Below, piece by piece: positions 8,017 to 15,871 of a DNA stretch of 32,942 bases. Both the position numbers and the translations under genes were made by a program. The notes under the pieces were generated by a model that saw nothing but the letters and a program-made list of their open reading frames with translations, searched no databases and was not told where the DNA came from. The stretch's first letter is position 1. The number at the start of each line of letters is the position of its first letter. This DNA comes from Bifidobacterium breve (GTDB lineage Bacteria > Actinomycetota > Acidimicrobiia > Acidimicrobiales > Ilumatobacteraceae): positions 1 through 32,942 of the forward strand of contig CAMDER010000002.1 of assembly GCA_945896935.1 (NCBI GenBank). Direction: 5' to 3'.

Positions 8017-9032
8017 TTGCGTCCTCGACGCGACTTCTTGGTTTCTGGTTCGGCTTCAGTTTCGACTGGTTTGTTGGCCGCATCCGCGCCTTCGAGTCGG
8101 TACCCAGTCGCCTCAGCAAAGACATCGTCAAGACTTGGCTCGTCAAGTTCAAGGTGACGAACTTTGAGACCCGCTTCATCAAGTGCTCGAATAACCGACG
8201 CAACATCTTCGGCGCCTCGGGCCAATCCAACTCCAAGAGTTCCTTCTGAAGTCGGTCGCAAATCACCAAAGCGCGCCAAGATCAAGCGAGCCTCATCGGT
8301 TTCACTACTGGCGACACTGATGCTCAATGTCGGTGAGCCCACCATGGCCTTGAGTTCACGCGGCGCGCCCTGGCGCACAATGTGGCCGTGATCAATGATG
8401 GCAATACGATCGGCGAGTTGATCAGCTTCTTCAAGGTATTGCGTTGTCAGTAAAACCGTGGTTCCGCCAGCGTTGAGTCGTTTGACTTCTTCCCACAATG
8501 TGAGCCGACTCATCGGGTCGAGACCAGTTGTGGGTTCATCTAAGAACAACACAGTTGGTTCGTGCACCAGCGAAAGTGCAAGATCAAGGCGACGACGCAT
8601 GCCACCCGAATATGTGCCAACTCGTCGATCGGCTGCGGCTGTTAAGCCAACTCGCTCAAGAAGTTCTTCGCCACGATTCTTGCCAGCAACTTTTGACAAG
8701 CCGTACAACACTGCTTGCAACGTGAGAAGTTCGCGACCAGTCATCAGTGGGTCAATCGCTGCATCTTGAAGTGCGACACCAATTGATCGGCGAACTTTGT
8801 CGGCATCTTTGACGACGTCGTACCCGGCCACAAATGCTGTTCCGGCGGTTGGCTTCAAAAGCGTTGTCAGCATGCGTACGGTTGTGCTCTTGCCGGCACC
8901 GTTCGGTCCGAGAAATCCGAAAATTTCACCTTGGTGAACTTCAAGATCAACACCGTCAACAGCTTTGATGGCGTTGTCGCCAGTTCCGAAATAACGCGAG
9001 AGTCCGTTAGCAATAATGGGGGCTTGAGTCAC
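8013..9032 (-). CDS. ABC exporter ATP-binding protein (DrrA-like)
   Basis: A 339-residue ATPase. Walker A is GPNGAGKST (residues 42-50); the signature is YSGGMRRRLDLALS, followed directly by the Walker B region LFLDEPTTGLD; an H-loop histidine is not evident, because the switch reads LLTTQYLEEADQL, as in DrrA-type proteins where Q or H occupies this place. A C-terminal domain of about 100 residues (LDEPSLDDVFAEATG) is typical of the DrrA group. It ends in an acidic then basic tail (TKKSRRGRK). The start is GTG at 9032, with only a weak ribosome binding site. It is the first gene of the exporter operon, placed just after a strong hairpin that follows coxL. Confidence 0.92.
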   Translation of the reverse strand: MTQAPIIANGLSRYFGTGDNAIKAVDGVDLEVHQGEIFGFLGPNGAGKSTTVRMLTTLLKPTAGTAFVAGYDVVKDADKVRRSIGVALQDAAIDPLMTGRELLTLQAVLYGLSKVAGKNRGEELLERVGLTAAADRRVGTYSGGMRRRLDLALSLVHEPTVLFLDEPTTGLDPMSRLTLWEEVKRLNAGGTTVLLTTQYLEEADQLADRIAIIDHGHIVRQGAPRELKAMVGSPTLSISVASSETDEARLILARFGDLRPTSEGTLGVGLARGAEDVASVIRALDEAGLKVRHLELDEPSLDDVFAEATGYRLEGADAANKPVETEAEPETKKSRRGRK

Positions 9033-9070
9033 AAGGTTGCACTCTACAAGTTGTCTCTGTCGATATATGT

Positions 9071-9112
9071 AAAGACCCGATGATCAACGTCATCGTTGAT
9101 CATCGGGTCTTT
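9071..9112 (-). terminator. Perfect 19-bp hairpin between coxL and the ABC exporter
   Basis: AAAGACCCGATGATCAACG at 9071-9089 is an exact reverse complement of 9094-9112, with a 4-base TCAT loop. It lies 43 bases beyond the stop of coxL and about 40 bases before the start of the ATPase gene, both on the minus strand. On that strand the stem ends in CTTT followed by ACAT, so the U-tract is short. It is very likely the transcription terminator of the large-subunit gene and separates it from the exporter operon. Confidence 0.75.
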
Positions 9113-9154
9113 ACTACAGTTGGGCTATTCGCCCGTCAGTATTTCTGGGTCGTA

Positions 9155-11443
9155 TTATTTGGCAGCCTGAATGGCGCGCCACACTCGCTCGGCGGTGCAG
9201 GGCATTTCGATGTGCTTCACACCGAGGTGCGACACCGCATCAACAACTGCTGACTGAATCGCCGGCGTTGATCCGATTGTGCCCGATTCGCCAATTCCCT
9301 TAGCGCCGATGGCGTTGATAGGGGTTGGAGTCTCCATGTGAATCACTTCAACACTTGGCAATTCGGCTGCTGAAATAAATCCGTAGTCAGCCAAGTTGGA
9401 AGTGGTCGGGTTGCCGTCGGCATCGTACAAAACTTCTTCAAGAAGAGCTTGGGCAACACCTTGTGCAATGCCACCATGAATTTGTCCGTCGAGCAACATT
9501 GGGTTGAGAACCTTGCCGGCATCGTCACACGCAACTTGACGTAAGTGCTTGACGCGACCAGTCTCGGTGTCAACTTCAACAACAGCGATGTGAGCTCCGA
9601 ACGGGAAAGTTGCTCCCGAAACATTGATCACTTCATCGTGGAGAAGTCCACCACTGCTCTTTTCGGCAACGGCGAGATCGGCCCAGGTCTTGGTGACTGC
9701 AGGAGTTCCAACAACATGGAAAGCACCACGGGCCTTGTCGAGAACAACATCGGCTTCGCTGACTTCAAGCAAACGAGCCGCAACCGACTTGGCTTTTTCG
9801 GCCAAAGTGCCAGCGACTTGGAAGACAGCATTTCCACCCTGTTGCAATGAACGCGAACCCATGGTTCCGGTTCCGATCGGAACGAGATCGGTGTCTCCCC
9901 AGACCAGTTCAATGCGGTCCATCGGGATGCCAGTCTGTTCTTGCACGAGCATTGACCACGCGGTGTCGTGGCCCTGACCATGCGGCGAAGTGCCGGTGTA
10001 CACAACGGCGCGACCATCTTCAAGAACTTCGACTTTGGCTGATTCGCCGTTGCCAACACCACCGGTGATTTCAACGTACACGCTTACGCCGATGCCGAGT
10101 TGCTTGGCATCACCGCTCGCACGACGCTTTGCTTGTTCGGCGCGTAACGCTTTGTAATCGGCAGCATCAAGAGCTTTGTCAAGTGCGGTTTCGTAATCGC
10201 CAACGTCGTAGGTTTGGCCAACGACAGTGGTGTGCGGTTCGAGGAACTTCGGGATGAGGTTCATGCGACGAACTTCGGCGGCATCTTTGCCAATCTCAAG
10301 TGCGAATAAGTCCATGGCGCGCTCAATGGCCGCTGTTGCTTCGGGACGACCAGCACCGCGATACGCAACGATTGGCGTGGTGTTAGTGACGACTGACGTT
10401 GTGCGGCATTCAATGTTCGGGATGGCGTACACGCCACTTGACATTGGGCGAGTCATGAACGGGGCCAAGATGGTGCCCATATCGGCGAATCCGCCGGAAT
10501 CTTGAATGGCGTGCAACTGATAGTGAGTCACTTTGCCAGCCTTGGTGCCACCGATCGTGACGTACTGCAACTGGGCGCGGCCGTGGCCAAGAGCCATCAT
10601 TGATTCGGTGCGGGTTTCGCGCCACTTCACGGCACGACCAATCTTTTTGGCGATCACACCGAGCAACAACTCTTCGGGGTAGGCGCCGATTTTTGCGCCA
10701 AAGCCACCACCAACATCGGGTGTCAAAATGTGCACGAGTTCTTTGTCAACACCATTTGCCGCAGCAATGGGTTCGACGCCACCTTGTGCGTGCTGAGTTG
10801 ACAACCATTGGGTGAGACGACCGTCGGCACCCCAGGCTGCGGCGGCACCACGAACTTCGAGCGGGCACGGAGCAACACGCTGGTTCATGAAGCGACCCTT
10901 CACAACAACTTCGCAACCTTCAAAGTAGGCATCGCCAGTGTTTTCGGGAATTCCGAGAACTGTTGTGTCAAACACGACGTTGCTGCCCGCTGATTCATAA
11001 ATAAGAGTCGTGCTCACCATCGCGGCTTCAACATCAACGAATGCTTCGAGATAGTCATAATCGATGATGATTGCTTCAGCAGCGTCCTCGCCTTGTTCGC
11101 GAGTTTCGGTGACGATGGCAACAACAGGCTCGCCAACATAACGAACTTTGTCACTTGCCAAGAGAGTGCGGGCAACCATTGGGTTGAAGGCTGCCGGGAC
11201 TGGCTGAAGTGCCAGTGATTCGGCGGTGAAGACCGCGATGACTCCGGGCATGGCCTCGGCTTCGGAGGTGTCGATTGAGTTGATGCGAGCATGCGCAGCG
11301 GATGATCGCGCGTACGTCACATGAACGGCGCCGACAAGACGCTCTTCTTCAAACAAGTCGTCGACGTACTTGCCGCCGGTCGTCAAAAACTTTGGATCTT
11401 CTTTGCGAAGAACTCGGGTACCAAGAATGCTGCTACCGGTCAC
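9155..11443 (-). CDS. Molybdenum hydroxylase large (molybdopterin) subunit, form II CoxL-like
   Basis: A 762-residue molybdopterin-binding subunit of the xanthine oxidase / CO dehydrogenase family, of typical length. Visible features are the N-terminal RKEDPKFLTTGGKYVDDL, PDVGGGFGAK (242-251), the active-site loop AYRGAGR (360-366), SPHGQGHDTAW (486-496), and GAKGIGESGTIGSTPA (713-728) with the catalytic glutamate Glu719. Form I, bona fide CO dehydrogenases carry AYxCSFR in the active-site loop; AYRGAGR is the form II signature, whose substrate is mostly unproven. CO oxidation should therefore not be assumed. The start is GTG at 11443, with GGGGG about 8 bases upstream. The gene has its own hairpin-rich leader and terminator and stands apart from its small and medium subunit genes (3839-5131). 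No cox maturation genes are in the window. Confidence 0.95.
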   Translation of the reverse strand: MTGSSILGTRVLRKEDPKFLTTGGKYVDDLFEEERLVGAVHVTYARSSAAHARINSIDTSEAEAMPGVIAVFTAESLALQPVPAAFNPMVARTLLASDKVRYVGEPVVAIVTETREQGEDAAEAIIIDYDYLEAFVDVEAAMVSTTLIYESAGSNVVFDTTVLGIPENTGDAYFEGCEVVVKGRFMNQRVAPCPLEVRGAAAAWGADGRLTQWLSTQHAQGGVEPIAAANGVDKELVHILTPDVGGGFGAKIGAYPEELLLGVIAKKIGRAVKWRETRTESMMALGHGRAQLQYVTIGGTKAGKVTHYQLHAIQDSGGFADMGTILAPFMTRPMSSGVYAIPNIECRTTSVVTNTTPIVAYRGAGRPEATAAIERAMDLFALEIGKDAAEVRRMNLIPKFLEPHTTVVGQTYDVGDYETALDKALDAADYKALRAEQAKRRASGDAKQLGIGVSVYVEITGGVGNGESAKVEVLEDGRAVVYTGTSPHGQGHDTAWSMLVQEQTGIPMDRIELVWGDTDLVPIGTGTMGSRSLQQGGNAVFQVAGTLAEKAKSVAARLLEVSEADVVLDKARGAFHVVGTPAVTKTWADLAVAEKSSGGLLHDEVINVSGATFPFGAHIAVVEVDTETGRVKHLRQVACDDAGKVLNPMLLDGQIHGGIAQGVAQALLEEVLYDADGNPTTSNLADYGFISAAELPSVEVIHMETPTPINAIGAKGIGESGTIGSTPAIQSAVVDAVSHLGVKHIEMPCTAERVWRAIQAAK

Positions 11444-11466
11444 GTCAAAACCCCCGTGTACATCAA

Positions 11467-11521
11467 CTGAGAACTGCTCTCAGCAAATGCGACCTTACTC
11501 TGAGCAGGCTGATCGTGTCAC
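11467..11521 (-). promoter_or_regulatory. Candidate coxL promoter with overlapping inverted repeats
   Basis: On the minus strand a GTGACA-like -35 (near 11516-11522) is followed after about 18 bases by TAAGGT (11492-11497), a plausible -10. Downstream, CTGAGA at 11467-11472 pairs with TCTCAG at 11478-11483. The overlapping GCTC-containing segment at 11474-11483 can also pair with CTGAGCAG at 11500-11507, so two hairpins compete. The region sits 24-78 bases upstream of the coxL GTG. The elements are visible; their use as promoter and operator is inference. Confidence 0.35.
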
Positions 11522-11549
11522 GGTCGAGACATGGATTAGGGAGTGCTGT

Positions 11550-12170
11550 TTAGGGAGTGCTGACTGGGGTCACGATGGCGATAGGGACCTCGGTCACTAC
11601 GGGTAGCGGCGCCGACGTCGTATCGGGTGCGTTTTTGGCCGCTTCCTCGGCGGCCTTGATGGCTGCCTCGTTGACCTTGACCGAGATGATCTGGGTCACG
11701 AGGTCGTAGGGCCAACCCGTGGGGAGGTCGATGGGGGCGGCTGCGTCTCCGACGATTTGCTGACGAGCTTCTCCGGCAACCACGAATCCCAATTCTTCGC
11801 GGGCGGCATCTTGAATACCGTCGGGAGTCTTGAGTCGGTCAACTTCGGTCTGCAGTTCGTCGGTGGCCTTTTTGATGGTGTCAAGTTCGGCTTGGCGACT
11901 GTCGATTTCGGTGCGCTGGCCAAACCACGAGGTCAAAGGCAGAACCAGGAACGAGTTACCAAACGAGAACACGACCACTAGGAATCCGGCGAGCAGCGCC
12001 ACCCTTCCAAGAAATTTCGGAACGATGCGCTCGGACCGGGGGGTCGGGCGGGTGAGGTCAGAAACCGCAGCCAATTTGGCGCGGGCACTTTTCGCGGTGC
12101 CCTTCTTGCCTGCTTGACGCACCCGACTTGGTGAACGCGGAATACTAGAAGTCTTGTTACCGCGGGCCAT
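11550..12170 (-). CDS. FtsB/DivIC-type septum formation initiator family protein
   Basis: A 206-residue bitopic membrane protein. A basic N-terminal cytoplasmic part of about 70 residues is followed by one membrane segment (VALLAGFLVVVFSFGNSFLV, about residues 71-90). A coiled coil with leucine and isoleucine heptads follows (about 95-130), then the conserved RLKTPDGIQDAAREELGFV, where the family has 'iE..AReeLgyv'. The C-terminus is Ala-, Thr- and Pro-rich. Family members act at the division septum with FtsL and FtsQ. Its place immediately downstream of enolase is the standard actinobacterial location of this gene. The ATG at 12170 is preceded by AGAGGG. A pair of palindromes lies 33-66 bases upstream. 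The last bases are part of a 14-bp tandem duplication. Confidence 0.86.
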   Translation of the reverse strand: MARGNKTSSIPRSPSRVRQAGKKGTAKSARAKLAAVSDLTRPTPRSERIVPKFLGRVALLAGFLVVVFSFGNSFLVLPLTSWFGQRTEIDSRQAELDTIKKATDELQTEVDRLKTPDGIQDAAREELGFVVAGEARQQIVGDAAAPIDLPTGWPYDLVTQIISVKVNEAAIKAAEEAAKNAPDTTSAPLPVVTEVPIAIVTPVSTP

Positions 12171-12202
12171 CCCTCTATTCTGCCCGTTTTGGCCGTCCGA
12201 GT

Positions 12203-12236
12203 GGGATCATCCCTACAGCCAAAGCGGGATCATCCC
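12203..12236. promoter_or_regulatory. Two identical palindromes (GGGATCATCCC) between eno and the divIC-like gene
   Basis: GGGATCATCCC occurs at 12203-12213 and again at 12226-12236. Each copy is palindromic around its central base, and the centres are 23 bases apart, close to two helical turns. On the minus strand, one copy overlaps a possible TAGGGA -10 element (12210-12215) about 40 bases before the divIC-like start codon. The arrangement looks like a tandem operator; alternatively each copy could be a small hairpin after the eno stop. Confidence 0.4.
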
Positions 12237-12275
12237 AGCGGGGGTCCTACTTCTGGCAAGTTTTGCTCAATGAAT

Positions 12276-13556
12276 TCAGGCGAGGGGAGCCAGCGCGGCG
12301 CGACCACGGAAGGCCGCGGTTTCGCCCAACTGTTCTTCGATGCGCAACAACTGGTTGTACTTCGCAACACGATCGCTACGAGCTGGCGCACCGGTTTTGA
12401 TTTGACCACAGTTGGTCGCCACAGCAAGGTCGGCAATTGTCGCGTCTTCGGTTTCGCCACTGCGATGACTCATCACACTGGTGTAGCGATGACGTGAAGC
12501 AAGTTCAACTGTTTCAAGTGTTTCGGTGAGTGTTCCGATTTGGTTGACTTTGATGAGCACACTGTTGCCAACTTTGCGTTCAATACCCATTGCCAGGCGA
12601 GCCGCATTTGTCACGAACAAATCGTCACCAACGAGTTGAACCTTGTTGCCGAGTTCTTTGGTGAGCGAACTCCAGCCGTCCCAGTCGTTTTCGGCCATGC
12701 CATCTTCAATTGACACGATGGGGTAAGTATTCACAAGTCGCGCCCAATAGGCAACGAGTTCATCGCTCGACAACACTTTGCCTTCGCCGGCCAAGTGATA
12801 GCGGCCATCTTTGTACAGTTCGCTCATCGCTGGATCAAGGGCAATTGCAATATCGGTGCCAGGAGTAAAACCAGAGGCCGTAATTGCTTCAACCAAAATT
12901 TTGATGGCATCTTCGTTAGTCGAGAGGTTCGGAGCAAAGCCACCTTCGTCGCCAACTGCAGTCGACAAACTCTTACCATTCAAAATCTTTTTGAGTTGGT
13001 GATACGTCTCGGTGCCCCAACGAAGAGCTTCGCGGAAACTTGGTGCACCGACGGGCATGATCATGAACTCTTGAAGGTCGATCGTGTTGTCAGCGTGAGC
13101 ACCACCGTTAATGACATTCATCATGGGAACGGGAAGAACATGCGAGTTCGGTCCACCGACATAACGCCACAACGGAAGCCCAAGTGAATTTGCTGCGGCT
13201 TTAGCAACCGCCAAACTTGTACCCAACATTGCATTCGCACCGAGTCGGGCTTTGTTGGGGGTGTCATCAAGATCTTTAAGCACGATGTCAACCATGCGCT
13301 GTTCAAGAGCATCGCAACCAACGAGTGCACTTTCAATTTCACCGTTCACAAAACCGACTGCGGTGAGAACTCCTTTGCCGCCATAGCGACGACCGCCATC
13401 ACGCAATTCGACGGCTTCGTGTTCGCCAGTACTTGCGCCCGAAGGGACCATGGCGCGGCCACGCGCCCCGGAGTCAAGTTCGACTTCAACTTCAACTGTG
13501 GGGTTGCCCCGGGAGTCGAGAACTTCTCGTCCAAAAATACTGATGATTTCGGTCAT
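12276..13556 (-). CDS. eno: Enolase (phosphopyruvate hydratase)
   Basis: A 426-residue enolase, full length. It interconverts 2-phosphoglycerate and phosphoenolpyruvate in glycolysis, and needs magnesium. Visible are GREVLDSRGNPTVE near the N-terminus, SGASTGEHEAVELRD, the AVGDEGGFAPN catalytic-glutamate loop (about residues 200-210), LIKVNQIGTLTET with the catalytic lysine, and the signature SHRSGETEDATIADLAV near the C-terminus. I start it at the ATG at 13556, because MTEIISIFGREV matches the usual first residues; a GTG two codons upstream (13562) is also possible. TAGTTT lies just upstream of that GTG, so a leaderless transcript is conceivable. It lies 34 bases after mazG and before the divIC-like gene, the order known from other actinomycetes. 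Confidence 0.97.
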   Translation of the reverse strand: MTEIISIFGREVLDSRGNPTVEVEVELDSGARGRAMVPSGASTGEHEAVELRDGGRRYGGKGVLTAVGFVNGEIESALVGCDALEQRMVDIVLKDLDDTPNKARLGANAMLGTSLAVAKAAANSLGLPLWRYVGGPNSHVLPVPMMNVINGGAHADNTIDLQEFMIMPVGAPSFREALRWGTETYHQLKKILNGKSLSTAVGDEGGFAPNLSTNEDAIKILVEAITASGFTPGTDIAIALDPAMSELYKDGRYHLAGEGKVLSSDELVAYWARLVNTYPIVSIEDGMAENDWDGWSSLTKELGNKVQLVGDDLFVTNAARLAMGIERKVGNSVLIKVNQIGTLTETLETVELASRHRYTSVMSHRSGETEDATIADLAVATNCGQIKTGAPARSDRVAKYNQLLRIEEQLGETAAFRGRAALAPLA

Positions 13557-13590
13557 GCTCACAAACTAGTGAAGCCAACGCCCAAACTCA

Positions 13591-14940
13591 TCAGGCGTCA
13601 GTGTGTCGTTCAGCATTTTGTCGGTGAATATTGCTGACTTTTCGTAAGGCGACCTCGGGATCAACCCCGCGGCGGCGACATTCGGCCACAACTTCTAACA
13701 AATGCATTCCGAGGTCGGCAATATCGGCAAGCGTTTGTGACTCGTGACTTGGTATGTCAATGGAGATGCCAGCCTTGGTGGCTCGTTTCAAAATTGCCGA
13801 GGCGTAGGCCAATGAACCGGTTGCTTGGGGGATGCCATCAAATGGGCCTGACACGATTCCCTTGGCGGCTTTTTCGGCCTTCTTGATTTCGTCCCATGAC
13901 TTCACGAGAGCGTCGGAGTCAATATCTGAATCGGCAGTTGGGGCAAAAACATGTGGGTGTCGCCGAACCAACTTTTCATGTATTCCGCGAGCGACATCGC
14001 CCATTGTGAAGCGGCCTTCTTGTTCGGCGATTGCCGCGTGAAATTCAATTTGGTATAGCAGGTCACCAAGTTCTTCAAGCAAATGGTCATCAGTTTGAGC
14101 ATCATCAATGTCAAGTGCAGCGATCGCATCGACAACTTCGTATGTCTCTTCTAACAAATATGTTGTCAGCGTTTGGTGAGTTTGCTCTCGGTCCCACGGA
14201 CACTCGCGACGGAGCGTGCGCGCAAGTTCGTGAAACGCAACAAGATCTTGGCCAACCGGCACGCGTAATTCCGGAATATAAATCGAAGTGAGGTGATCGG
14301 CTTCAATGGAGTGATCAAGTTCGCTCCATGGAACCGTCATCACTTCTTCATCGGGCAGCCCGAGATGATGCAAGATCACGACAGGCATGTCATCGTTGCT
14401 CATGTCGTCGGCATCTTCTGTTGCCAATTTGATATCTGACAAAACCCAATTGGCATGGCAGTGTGCAACGAGCAGGGGTCCCGTTAAGCCAGCGGCTGCC
14501 GTCGCAAATTGATGTCCATCAATGAGGCGCACACTGCTTTCAACCGGATCAATTCCGAGGCGGGCCCAGGCAATTTCCAAAAATCCCATTGCCGGATTGA
14601 TGACACATTCAACCCGATCATCGGACATCAACAGGCGCACTGTGCGTTCAAGTATTAGGGGCGATCCAGGAACTGCATACAGAATTTCGCCGAACTCGAT
14701 TGCCGCGGCGACAAGATCGTTGGCGATGCCCAGATAAACAGCGTCAAAAGTTCCCGAAGTCTCGTAGCGCTCATCAAAAGTAATTGCATCAGCAACTAAA
14801 TGTGCACTGGGGTGTTGAGCAGTGCGTAGGTAACGGTGTTTGTGAGCGGCAATCCGTTGACGAGTGTGGTCAGTGATGTATTCGTCGGCCGATGGACCAA
14901 GCCCAATGATTTCAATACGGGGCTTGTTGGCGTGGGGCAT
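13591..14940 (-). CDS. mazG: Tetrapyrrole methylase-MazG fusion (nucleoside triphosphate pyrophosphohydrolase)
   Basis: A 449-residue two-domain protein of the YabN type. The N-terminal part (about residues 8-215) is a tetrapyrrole-methylase-like fold (PRIEIIGLGPSADEYITD at the start and YAVPGSPLI). The C-terminal part (about 235-435) is a MazG all-alpha domain with ECPWDREQTHQTL, LLEETYEVVDAI (the metal-binding EExxE) and EELGDLLYQIEFHA. The MazG part hydrolyses non-canonical or excess NTPs to NMP and pyrophosphate. The role of the methylase-like part is unclear. The frame is open upstream to 15003, but the ATG at 14940 is preferred: it gives the usual start and overlaps the stop of the lipoprotein gene by one base (TAATG), implying translational coupling. 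Confidence 0.93.
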   Translation of the reverse strand: MPHANKPRIEIIGLGPSADEYITDHTRQRIAAHKHRYLRTAQHPSAHLVADAITFDERYETSGTFDAVYLGIANDLVAAAIEFGEILYAVPGSPLILERTVRLLMSDDRVECVINPAMGFLEIAWARLGIDPVESSVRLIDGHQFATAAAGLTGPLLVAHCHANWVLSDIKLATEDADDMSNDDMPVVILHHLGLPDEEVMTVPWSELDHSIEADHLTSIYIPELRVPVGQDLVAFHELARTLRRECPWDREQTHQTLTTYLLEETYEVVDAIAALDIDDAQTDDHLLEELGDLLYQIEFHAAIAEQEGRFTMGDVARGIHEKLVRRHPHVFAPTADSDIDSDALVKSWDEIKKAEKAAKGIVSGPFDGIPQATGSLAYASAILKRATKAGISIDIPSHESQTLADIADLGMHLLEVVAECRRRGVDPEVALRKVSNIHRQNAERHTDA

Positions 14941-15866
14941 TAGCCGACAGCGACGACGCCGAGAGTTTCGGCGTCCCAACGACCGTATTCGGGGCTGATC
15001 CAAATTTTGGCGTCTTGAAGTACGGCCCGGCCAGCCGCAACGGCTCCATTGCCACTGATCAAGTTGGCAACATCGTCGGCAACTTCATCAAATGGACGAA
15101 CGAGCAATACCACCCAACCTACGGTGGGGATTTCAAACGAAGCAGTTGCTTGGCCAACCTTGGCTTCGGCAAGGGCAGTTAAAAACTCGGGGGTGACTTG
15201 GCTTTCAAAAGTCGTTTGATCGAGGCATCCACTTCCAGAAGCTTGGTCTTGCAAAGCGCCGCCGTTGGTTGCCGAAGAGTCAATGGAGACTTCTTGGGCG
15301 ATTGTTGCGAAATCTTCACCAGCATTGAGGCGGGCAGTGGCGGCGTCAATTTCTTCTTGTGTTGCAACCAAAATCGCTCGTAAGCAAACGGCGCCAGATT
15401 GAGTGCTCTGTCCTTCATACAACGCCTTAAGATCATCGATGTTGACGTCAAATTCTCGGTTGGCAACCGACTGCGAAGCGCTGGCGAGAACATAAAAGTC
15501 TTGAACGACCTGCGGAGCGTCATTGAAGCCCGTTTCGCTCTGCAAGGCGGTCAATGCAGCATTGCGGTCGTCGTCGGTGATTGAAATTCCGGCTTCGTCA
15601 AGTGCTGCGATGACTGCTTCGGTTGAGATCCAGTTCTGCACAATGCCCTGTGCAACTACAATGTCAAGATTTCCGCTCGTCAAGAAGGCCTCAGGTACAG
15701 CGGCGGCGTATCCGAGGAGAAGATCGTCAAATTCGCTATTTGAAAGTGACTCGTCATTGAATCGAACGGCGTCTTTGGTGACCGATGAACACGAGGTTGC
15801 AGTCGTCATGACGGTGAGAGCGAGAACAGTCAGTGAAATGAGTCGGCGAGGAGTAAGCACGATCAT
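14940..15866 (-). CDS. SurA-like lipoprotein with parvulin-type peptidyl-prolyl isomerase region
   Basis: A 308-residue exported lipoprotein. The N-terminus has a basic start, a hydrophobic stretch (LISLTVLALTVM) and a lipobox ending in TATSC, so Cys26 would be lipidated. The middle and C-terminal parts resemble SurA/PrsA: an N-terminal helical chaperone region (FNDESLSNSEFDDLLLGYA) and a degenerate parvulin domain (about residues 155-260: AILVATQEEIDAATARLNAG, FATIAQEVSIDSSATNGGAL). It probably helps proteins fold outside the membrane. The start is ATG at 15866, with GCAGGG 8 bases upstream; a TTG one codon earlier is less likely. It begins 5 bases after the mfd stop, and its stop overlaps the mazG start. 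The corresponding position in mycobacteria (mfd-mazG-lpqU-eno) also carries a lipoprotein. Confidence 0.83.
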   Translation of the reverse strand: MIVLTPRRLISLTVLALTVMTTATSCSSVTKDAVRFNDESLSNSEFDDLLLGYAAAVPEAFLTSGNLDIVVAQGIVQNWISTEAVIAALDEAGISITDDDRNAALTALQSETGFNDAPQVVQDFYVLASASQSVANREFDVNIDDLKALYEGQSTQSGAVCLRAILVATQEEIDAATARLNAGEDFATIAQEVSIDSSATNGGALQDQASGSGCLDQTTFESQVTPEFLTALAEAKVGQATASFEIPTVGWVVLLVRPFDEVADDVANLISGNGAVAAGRAVLQDAKIWISPEYGRWDAETLGVVAVG

Positions 15867-15871
15867 CAAAA

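Noticed and set aside
6377..9032. ABC genes as the importer partner of the BtuF-like protein
   Set aside because: The permeases are ABC-2 exporters and the ATPase has the DrrA C-terminal domain; BtuCD-type permeases have about ten membrane segments.
9155..11443. Reading the CoxL-like subunit as a true aerobic CO dehydrogenase
   Set aside because: The active-site loop is AYRGAGR (form II), not AYxCSFR, and no cox maturation genes are nearby.
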